Source: Bacteroidota bacterium (GTDB lineage Bacteria > Bacteroidota > Bacteroidia > Flavobacteriales_D > Crocinitomicaceae). Taken from it: DNA of 8,867 nt. The translations under genes and the position numbers were made by a program. The notes below the pieces were generated by a model. The model searched no databases, was not told the origin of the DNA, and saw nothing but the letters and a program-made list of their open reading frames with translations. This document shows positions 1 to 5,694 of the stretch, piece after piece. The DNA lies in NCBI GenBank assembly GCA_006226555.1, contig SBGS01000102.1:1-8867 (forward strand). Direction: 5' to 3'. Numbering within the stretch: the first letter of the stretch is position 1; each line of letters begins with the position of its first letter.

Positions 1-626
1 TCTTTAAAAGTGATCTGAATGGTATCACGAACGAACTCAGAAAAATCTTGCATGTAGTTTGGTCCTTCTTTCCAACGAGACAATAATACTGCTTCCTGCT
101 CGGTCATGTTGTTATCCAATGGACGGTTATCGTTGTACAAGAATTTTCTTTCTTCCGGAGTGATTGGTCTGTTTGGAACACTTCCTCGACTGATCAATTT
201 TGGAACAGTACCAGTTTTTGCATATTCAACAAGCTCATCCCAATTATCGATGTACTTACCATTTTTATCCATGTAAGACTTCTGAATATAACGGATATCC
301 TGAAGGTTTTGAATGGCTTGCATGCGACAAAGCGCGTAATTTTTGTTGTAACGTGTAGTGTCAGATACACTCTTGTATGAGTAGAACAACAATACCACTG
401 CGATAACACCTGTTGTAGCACCGATCAGAACCATGATCTTACGATTTAGGTTACCTGTACTGAATGCCAAGCTGATCATACCAGCCAACATCATCATGAT
501 CGAAGCAATCTTATAGATCGCATCTTGTTCTGATGTTAGTCCAATATATACCATGATTACACCCAGAACAAGAAGTATAGCCGGGATAGATAATTTTTTC
601 AGCAGTAATGAAAGATTTCCGTTCAT
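1..626 (-). CDS. Uncharacterised three-helix membrane protein, C-terminus cut by window edge
   Basis: The frame is open from an ATG at 626-624 to the left edge, giving at least 208 residues; the stop lies outside the window. Three hydrophobic stretches are visible at about residues 13-31, 39-56 and 63-83. A soluble, mostly polar region follows from about residue 85. Its first part (about 98-137) reads like an amphipathic helix followed by NGKYIDNWDELVEYAKTG. This resembles uncharacterised Bacteroidota membrane proteins, recalled from memory and not searched, and superficially the Y-x-x-x-NGxYP region after the helix of type II pseudopilins. The start fits because the first transmembrane helix begins shortly after it, a TAnnTTTG-like element lies 28 bases upstream, and no in-frame start further upstream is needed. 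No Shine-Dalgarno sequence is present. It diverges from the helicase gene. The function is unknown; the inner membrane is inferred as its location. Confidence 0.85.
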   Translation of the reverse strand, partial: MNGNLSLLLKKLSIPAILLVLGVIMVYIGLTSEQDAIYKIASIMMMLAGMISLAFSTGNLNRKIMVLIGATTGVIAVVLLFYSYKSVSDTTRYNKNYALCRMQAIQNLQDIRYIQKSYMDKNGKYIDNWDELVEYAKTGTVPKLISRGSVPNRPITPEERKFLYNDNRPLDNNMTEQEAVLLSRWKEGPNYMQDFSEFVRDTIQITFK

Positions 627-653
627 TGTATCACATTTCGATGTTAACGGTAA

Positions 654-661
654 CAAAACTA
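654..661 (-). promoter_or_regulatory. Putative Bacteroidota -7 promoter element for the partial membrane protein gene
   Basis: Read on the minus strand, the octamer is TAGTTTTG, an exact match to the Bacteroidota housekeeping -7 consensus TAnnTTTG. It ends 27 bases before the ATG, implying a leader of about 20 bases. No clear TTTG -33 element sits 19-23 bases further upstream, so this rests on the -7 match and its position alone. Confidence 0.45.
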
Positions 662-741
662 CAATTTTTTAGAGATTGAGGACATTCGGTCAATAGTTTT
701 TTTTGACGGTTTAATCAATGAGAAATACCGTGCATTTTCTT

Positions 742-749
742 TAGATTTG
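742..749 (+). promoter_or_regulatory. Possible -7 promoter element touching the helicase start
   Basis: TAGATTTG matches TAnnTTTG exactly but abuts the ATG at 750. If used, transcription would start near 755-757 and only the ATG at 765 could serve as the start, with a leader of about ten bases. No TTTG lies at the right distance upstream. A TTGACG at 703-708 with a 17-base spacer to TACCGT (726-731) is an alternative sigma70-like pair, but that is not the usual promoter form in this phylum. Confidence 0.3.
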
Positions 750-2195
750 ATGGTTGTTCAACTTATGTCTGTTTCACCCTTTCAACATCAGATCCGTTCA
801 TTTTTCAGTCTTCCGCCGAATGAGGAACAGGATAAGCTATTCACTGATCTGGAAGCTTTTCTACGCGCAAGAGATCTAAAAGAGATCATGGTGGTGAGAG
901 GATATGCAGGTACCGGGAAAACGTCTGTTCTCGGTGCTTTCGTGAGAACATTGAAACATTATAAGATCCAGGTAAAACTTATGGCTCCCACGGGAAGAGC
1001 GGCAAAAGTGTTGAGTCTGAAATCCGGAGAACCTGCCAGTACGATCCATCGCGGTATTTATTGGCGAAAATCAAAAAGTGATCTGAACGCCCCATTTACG
1101 CTTAAACCTAATTTGAGTAAGAATACGGTGTTCATAGTCGATGAAGCTTCTATGATCGGAGACGGAGGAATAGATCAAAAGACCGGTTTGGATACGAAAG
1201 ATATATTATCGGATCTGATCGAACACGTTTATGGCGGAAAAGGCTGTCAATTAATATTGATCGGAGATGGTGGTCAGTTACCTCCTGTTGGATGTGATAC
1301 TTCTCCAGCATTGGATACAGCGCAGTTAAAATATTTCTTTCCGGGTTTCACCATTAGAGAAAGCAATTTAACATCCGTTCATCGTCAGGCACTGAATAGT
1401 TCTATTTTATATAATGCAACGGGAATAAGAAGTTCAGGGAACGATAGCGCATATGCTTTTGATCTGAGTTTTGGTGGTGATGTCGTTCGGATAACCGGCA
1501 CCGAATTACAAGACGAACTTGAAAAGGCCTACGATGAAGTGGGCAGAGAGGAAACCTTGATCATTACACGATCAAATAAATATGCGAACCTCTACAATCA
1601 AAACGTTCGTGGAAGAATTCTATGGTACGAAGACAAACTATGTGGAGGCGATGATCTGATGGTTGTTAAAAACAATTATTTCTGGCAGAACGAGCAAAAA
1701 AGTATTGATTTTATTGCCAACGGCGAAATGATCAGGGTATTGCGGGTCAAAAAATGGGAGAATCTCTATGGGTTTGAATTCTGCCATGCTTTGATCTCTT
1801 TTCCTGACCAGCCCGATCTTGGAGACCTGGAGGTCATCCTACACACGGAGTCTTTGATGTCTGAAAATGCAAATCTCGATAGGGGAAGAATGAAGGAACT
1901 TTTTTACGCAGTAGAGGAGGATTACCTTCATCTTAAATCGAAAAAAGAGCGGTATGAAGCAATATTATCGGACCCTTACTTTAATGCACTGCAAGTGAAA
2001 TATGCATATGCAGTTACCTGTCATAAAGCACAAGGGGGTCAATGGGAAAGGGTATTCATAGATCAGGGCTATGTTGGAGAAGAGGATCTGCTCGCTCAAA
2101 ACAGATGGTTATATACGGCTGTTACGCGCGCATCGAAGCGTCTTTACCTGGTCAATTTCTCAGATGATCAGTTTATTGAAAGTCAGAAAGTCTGA
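750..2195 (+). CDS. SF1B ATP-dependent DNA helicase, RecD/Dda-like
   Basis: This 481-residue protein (counted from 750) carries the full set of superfamily 1 helicase motifs. Walker A GYAGTGKT is at 51-58, motif Ia APTGRAAKV at 79-87, and Walker B VDEAS at 130-134. Motif III IGDGGQLPPVG is at 171-181, with HRQ at 211-213. Motif V TCHKAQGGQW is at 423-432 and motif VI YTAVTRA, with the arginine finger, at 455-461. The family unwinds DNA 5' to 3' with ATP; a cytoplasmic role in repair or replication restart is inferred. It is far shorter than RecD2 (about 700 residues or more) and lacks its N-terminal extension, so the layout is closer to phage T4 Dda or Pif1-type cores. No recB or recC partner is nearby. 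Start choice is open: TTG at 747, ATG at 750 or ATG at 765, none with a Shine-Dalgarno sequence. The 3' end overlaps the convergent neighbour by 23 bases. Confidence 0.93.
   Translation: MVVQLMSVSPFQHQIRSFFSLPPNEEQDKLFTDLEAFLRARDLKEIMVVRGYAGTGKTSVLGAFVRTLKHYKIQVKLMAPTGRAAKVLSLKSGEPASTIHRGIYWRKSKSDLNAPFTLKPNLSKNTVFIVDEASMIGDGGIDQKTGLDTKDILSDLIEHVYGGKGCQLILIGDGGQLPPVGCDTSPALDTAQLKYFFPGFTIRESNLTSVHRQALNSSILYNATGIRSSGNDSAYAFDLSFGGDVVRITGTELQDELEKAYDEVGREETLIITRSNKYANLYNQNVRGRILWYEDKLCGGDDLMVVKNNYFWQNEQKSIDFIANGEMIRVLRVKKWENLYGFEFCHALISFPDQPDLGDLEVILHTESLMSENANLDRGRMKELFYAVEEDYLHLKSKKERYEAILSDPYFNALQVKYAYAVTCHKAQGGQWERVFIDQGYVGEEDLLAQNRWLYTAVTRASKRLYLVNFSDDQFIESQKV
2173..2195. other. Tail-to-tail overlap of two convergent coding regions
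   Basis: The helicase stop TGA is at 2193-2195 and the minus-strand stop TAA occupies 2175-2173, so the last codons of each gene are written on opposite strands of the same 23 bases. There is no intergenic space for a terminator, so at least one transcript must end inside the other gene or run on as antisense RNA. Confidence 0.9.
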
Positions 2196-4455
2196 ATGAT
2201 GTAGGACCAACGCTTATACGCGTTTTGTCAAACTCTTTGTTCATACGATCGATGATCATTTTCGCTTCTTCTCGTGACATATAACTTCCGGCAAGTATGT
2301 TCAACTCCTTTCTTAATTTCATCAGAACTGTGTAGGAGCGGTACGCTGAGAGTATGTCATTTTTAGTCAACCCATACTTTGTCATTGCTTCCTGAAATAC
2401 CAATGGGAGTTCTTTTAGTGATGAACGTACGGGATCCGTGTAAGAGTTTACTTCGATCGAGATTGCTCTATTCAAATCGATAAGAACTTCAGTTTTTCTT
2501 AATCTGTAGAATGCACTATCCATTTTTGTAACAGATGGATCACCCGGGTAACGATTTAATTCTTCAGGTTTGAAGTTTTTAATGACCGTTACACCATTCC
2601 ATTCTCCAACACCTTGGCCTCTTGCTATTACAGATAAAGGCAATTTTCTATCCAGCATGGCTTCGAAGAACATTCTTACGGATACCGAGTCGGATTCGTT
2701 GAAAAGAGATCGATCCAGCTTCCAGTCATCAGATTCGAAAACGTCTACCATCGCCAGATTGATCCTTGTATCATATCGTGGAACGGCATTCGTCATATTG
2801 ATATGAAGCATGACCTCATCAGAAGAGCTTGAGAGACAAGATTCAGGGATCGATATAAGTCTGATCTCAAAGTCTTCAACTTCTTTTCCAGGAGGAAATT
2901 GGAATTCTTGTGTTCTAAGATCAAATGTGGAGGAATCCTCAAAAATGTATAAACCATCAACCTCCTTAAAGCTTGCCCATCGGAAGCCCATGTACTGTTT
3001 AAAAAGATCAAGTCTGCGCTGATAAGTAGCCATTAAGTCAATGGCTTCTTGTTTTTCTTTTTCAAGAGCAATGATCTTTAGACGGTATCCCTCGAATTGA
3101 TTGTATAGGTCAACAATCGTTTGTTGTAGTTTTTTTCGTTCTTTTTTATTTGAGTTTGTCGTGGGGGTGGCATCGAATCCAGCAGCACCACTCTTTATGG
3201 CTTTCTTCTTAGATCTTTTTACTTTACCACTTGGTTTAACGGAGGTTGTGATCGGTGAATATCCCATGTCTGAATATTCCTTTTCTTTTTTCTCGATCTT
3301 GAGCTCAGTGGCATCTTTTTTCTTTTTGTTATAGTCGATCCAGTAATCAAAGCCTCTCTTGCCATAGATCTTATCATTCAGCTTTGCGATCTTATTGAAT
3401 TCCAGATCGTTAATAATTGCTTGAAAGGTAGTACCTGAGGAAAAACTTGAATCAGGACTTAAAAAGCGCGTTTCACCGGAACCGAATAAGTGATAGTTTA
3501 TACCGTTTTTCTCGATCACAACCGTTGTCTGCTTTGATGTATTATATCCCCAAACATCAAAGTGAATGTTGGTATGCTGGTTATTCCCGGCTGTTTTAAA
3601 ATTAGATACAGTATATCTTTTGGGTTCAATATTCTCAATAGTTTTCTTCTTTTCCTCAGTTCGTTCAACTGTAGCCTGGTATGGAAAAAGTCCAACTGCC
3701 TTTGGTAAACCTTTGTTCCACCTACCGTTTTCATCTTTTTCTCTTTCTTCCAACATACCTGTTGTCGAACTTCCATCACCGGCTGCGATCAAAACATTTT
3801 CAAATGTCTCCGCTTTACCACCAAGGTCTTTGAAGATCTCAAAGCTGCGTTCTTCCACGTAGATATTAATAGCAGTACCTATGGCGTTAAGTACCAGAAC
3901 CATCTCGTCGGTGGTGAGAAATTTTTGGTTTTCAATAATGGCAGCTTTCTCGTCAAAGGTCAATGCCGGATTCAGCATTTGGATAACCTTTGGATGAGGT
4001 TTCATGATACCATCATCTTGTCTGAGCGCATTACTAGGCAAAGCACTGATCAACAAATTTTCAAAATGATCGTATTCGTTTTTATACTGTTTAAGATCAT
4101 TTGGAGAATTTCTTTTGGCATGCAGGGCTTTATTGAGCTCCCATAAAGCCATTTTGTTTGCTGCCTCTGCGATTAATCCTTTTGGCGACTTCGCGATCTC
4201 ATCTTTTCGGATCACCAGGAGATCAGGCTGATTAATGATCAGGATTTCAATTGAGTCGTAATTCAGCGTTTGATTCGGGAATTTTATCTCTGGTCCCTGA
4301 TAGTCGAAAAATCGTCCGAAATTGTCATTAAGAATGGGACTCTTTTTGACTACGTGAAAGAGATAGGCACGTTCCTCCGGATTAAGACCTTCATTGATCT
4401 GTCCGAATGCCGAGCATGCAAATAAAAGATAGAAAATCGCGTAAAAATGCTTCAT
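2173..4455 (-). CDS. Exported protein of unknown function with Lys-rich, coiled-coil centre
   Basis: This 760-residue protein is not one I recognise. It begins with a signal peptide (MKHFYAIFYLLFACSAFGQ) with likely signal peptidase I cleavage after Gly18. LFAC ending at Cys14 is a poor lipobox because of the Phe at -2, so a lipoprotein is possible but less likely. Residues 20-370 are a mixed, probably globular region. Residues 375-445 are very Lys-rich and low in hydrophobics, like a linker. Residues 436-490 form a likely coiled coil. Residues 495-670 look like beta-rich sequence, and 675-745 are helical. There is no T9SS sorting domain and no later membrane helix, so a periplasmic or outer-membrane-associated location is inferred. 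The frame also stays open back to an ATG at 4503, but that start would lie at the edge of the upstream terminator and would add 16 residues before the signal peptide, so 4455 is preferred. No Shine-Dalgarno sequence is present. Confidence 0.88.
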   Translation of the reverse strand: MKHFYAIFYLLFACSAFGQINEGLNPEERAYLFHVVKKSPILNDNFGRFFDYQGPEIKFPNQTLNYDSIEILIINQPDLLVIRKDEIAKSPKGLIAEAANKMALWELNKALHAKRNSPNDLKQYKNEYDHFENLLISALPSNALRQDDGIMKPHPKVIQMLNPALTFDEKAAIIENQKFLTTDEMVLVLNAIGTAINIYVEERSFEIFKDLGGKAETFENVLIAAGDGSSTTGMLEEREKDENGRWNKGLPKAVGLFPYQATVERTEEKKKTIENIEPKRYTVSNFKTAGNNQHTNIHFDVWGYNTSKQTTVVIEKNGINYHLFGSGETRFLSPDSSFSSGTTFQAIINDLEFNKIAKLNDKIYGKRGFDYWIDYNKKKKDATELKIEKKEKEYSDMGYSPITTSVKPSGKVKRSKKKAIKSGAAGFDATPTTNSNKKERKKLQQTIVDLYNQFEGYRLKIIALEKEKQEAIDLMATYQRRLDLFKQYMGFRWASFKEVDGLYIFEDSSTFDLRTQEFQFPPGKEVEDFEIRLISIPESCLSSSSDEVMLHINMTNAVPRYDTRINLAMVDVFESDDWKLDRSLFNESDSVSVRMFFEAMLDRKLPLSVIARGQGVGEWNGVTVIKNFKPEELNRYPGDPSVTKMDSAFYRLRKTEVLIDLNRAISIEVNSYTDPVRSSLKELPLVFQEAMTKYGLTKNDILSAYRSYTVLMKLRKELNILAGSYMSREEAKMIIDRMNKEFDKTRISVGPTSFRLSDFQ

Positions 4456-4491
4456 AAATGAGTACACGTAATCTATAAGTGATCCGATGGC

Positions 4492-4499
4492 GAAAGGTA
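4492..4499 (-). promoter_or_regulatory. Weak -7-like element for the exported-protein gene
   Basis: On the minus strand this reads TACCTTTC, one mismatch from TAnnTTTG, 36 bases before the ATG at 4455 and just downstream of the terminator hairpin. No -33 TTTG lies at a suitable distance. It is proposed mainly because the terminator implies that this gene needs its own promoter. Confidence 0.25.
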
Positions 4500-4501
4500 A
4501 C

Positions 4502-4535
4502 AAAAAAACTCCCGAAAGAGACTTCCGGGAGTTTT
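4502..4535 (-). terminator. Strong intrinsic terminator after the T9SS-substrate gene
   Basis: The two arms, 4505-4518 and 4522-4535, form a 14-base-pair stem with a three-base loop (4519-4521). The only imperfection is one G-U pair in the minus-strand transcript. The core is CTCCCG paired with CGGGAG. In the minus direction the stem runs directly into seven Ts (complement of 4502-4508). It starts 20 bases after the stop of the 4555-5583 gene, which fits a rho-independent terminator for that gene. The plus direction has a shorter T run and no gene to terminate. Confidence 0.93.
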
Positions 4536-4554
4536 CAAATTTGATTTCGTTCGG

Positions 4555-5583
4555 TTATTTCTTCACGAATTTGCTCACAGCACGTGAACCACTTGATTGG
4601 ATTGCAATGAAGTAGATCCCGTTTTCGAGATCACTAATGATGATCTCGTTTGAACTAACATTCGCTAGTGTTTTAACTACTTTACCCGCTTGATCAATGA
4701 TCTGGATTGTAGCATCATTCATTTCAATACCCTCAACAGTAATGTTGTCCGTAGCAGGGCTAGGGTAAATATTTACGCTGATCGTTTGTTCTTCAATTCC
4801 CATGATATTAACGGTAGGGTATTTTGAAAGAACGATCGATGAATTTGCAAGAGGTGTAGTTGCACCAACTTGAGTCACAACAATACTAGAGTGTATGAAG
4901 ATCGGTAAGTTTTGATTTGCCAGGTCATAATATTCGTATTGTTCACGAATTACCTGAACGTCACCTAAAATAAAAGGCTCGTTGAAAAGAGCAGTGTCAA
5001 TAGACTTAAGTCTGATCACGTTCGCAACATTCACTCCACTTGGGAAGCTCAATGTTCCTTCTCCATCAACGCTTACAGTCGCAGATCCAGCTAGTGCTGA
5101 AGAAGTTGGAGTGATCACAGAATAATAGATGGTTCCAATGTATGAATCATTCAATGAATTCCCGTATGAAAAAGGGTAGTTCATTTGTGTAAGGTCATCC
5201 GTCTCAAACGTAACGACGATGTCGCCAAGACTTGGTTCAGTGAAGACAAATCCTTGAGAGAATCGTGAAGATGCGTCAGAATCGAAATAGGTAATAAGGT
5301 TACTACCGATCTCCATTGCCTTAGTTGCCGCGCCGTAATAAGATGCATTAGGAGTTGTAGCTGGATTCACAACCTGAACAGTTCTTGTCTGTCCTGCATA
5401 ACTAGCGATTTGAGAATAATCCCAAGTTACACCAGAACCCGTCACATTCGCATAGTTCGTGTAATTAGAATCACATAAGTACATCGAAGTTGATTCTCCG
5501 ATTGCCGGCTCATTCGATTGAGTCAGTTGGGCACTGGCAGTTCCAAAAGTTACCAGTGAAATAAGAAGTAGTGTTCTTTTCAT
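4555..5583 (-). CDS. T9SS-secreted protein with type A C-terminal sorting domain
   Basis: The 342-residue product starts with a clear signal peptide (MKRTLLLISLVTFGTASAQ, cleavage after Ala18). Residues 20-260 are rich in Ser, Thr, Asn, Tyr and Val, as in extracellular beta-sandwich proteins; I see no catalytic motif or named domain. Residues 266-342 match the Por-type sorting domain: NIYPSPATDNITVEG at 271-285, DQAGKVVKT at 297-305, LENGIYFIAI at 319-328, and a basic end SKFVKK. In known systems this domain guides the protein through the T9SS across the outer membrane, where it is removed and the protein is anchored to the surface or released. The cargo's role (adhesion, matrix or other) cannot be told. 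It is a single-gene unit: a strong terminator follows it, and it is divergent from the RND transporter gene. The leader is A-rich with no Shine-Dalgarno sequence. Confidence 0.93.
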   Translation of the reverse strand: MKRTLLLISLVTFGTASAQLTQSNEPAIGESTSMYLCDSNYTNYANVTGSGVTWDYSQIASYAGQTRTVQVVNPATTPNASYYGAATKAMEIGSNLITYFDSDASSRFSQGFVFTEPSLGDIVVTFETDDLTQMNYPFSYGNSLNDSYIGTIYYSVITPTSSALAGSATVSVDGEGTLSFPSGVNVANVIRLKSIDTALFNEPFILGDVQVIREQYEYYDLANQNLPIFIHSSIVVTQVGATTPLANSSIVLSKYPTVNIMGIEEQTISVNIYPSPATDNITVEGIEMNDATIQIIDQAGKVVKTLANVSSNEIIISDLENGIYFIAIQSSGSRAVSKFVKK

Positions 5584-5602
5584 AGTGTTTGTTTTGTTGG
5601 TT

Positions 5603-5610
5603 CAAAAATA
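5603..5610 (-). promoter_or_regulatory. Putative -7 promoter element for the T9SS-substrate gene
   Basis: The minus strand reads TATTTTTG, an exact TAnnTTTG match ending 19 bases before the ATG at 5583. The predicted leader is short and A/C-rich. The expected -33 region (around 5630-5636) has no minus-strand TTTG and falls on the plus-strand promoter of the neighbouring gene. Confidence 0.5.
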
Positions 5611-5633
5611 ACGATTTAAGTCTAAAGACGAGA

Positions 5634-5668
5634 TTTTGAATCTCATTATCCTTGGAAGACTATCTTTG
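5634..5668 (+). promoter_or_regulatory. Putative Bacteroidota promoter for the RND transporter gene
   Basis: A -33-type TTTTG (5634-5638) and an exact -7 element TATCTTTG (5661-5668) are separated by 22 bases, close to the Bacteroidota consensus spacing. Transcription would begin near 5675, about 20 bases before the ATG at 5695. This is the best promoter match in the window. Confidence 0.65.
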
Positions 5669-5694
5669 CCGAAAAAAACGTAGTTGCAAGCGTA

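Noticed and set aside
194..421. 75-codon minus-strand open frame at the left end
   Set aside because: It overlaps the partial membrane protein in another frame on the same strand; the longer frame from 626 has membrane helices, a start and a promoter element, so this is a shadow.
2000..2015. Palindromic TATGCATATGCA stretch as an operator
   Set aside because: It lies within conserved helicase codons just before motif V (KYAYAVTCHK) and is explained by Tyr/Ala codon choice.
2209..2226. Small hairpin AACGC/GCGTT followed by Ts as a helicase terminator
   Set aside because: The stem is only five pairs, the T run is short, and the bases are codons of the opposite gene; too weak to call.
3566..3862. 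98-codon open frame on the plus strand inside the exported-protein gene
   Set aside because: It lies wholly antisense to a well-supported gene, has no promoter or ribosome site of note, and its composition reads as the complement of the real frame.
4456..4503. Longer start (4503) for the exported protein
   Set aside because: It would add 16 residues in front of a normal signal peptide and place the start at the edge of the upstream gene's terminator; 4455 is the better start.
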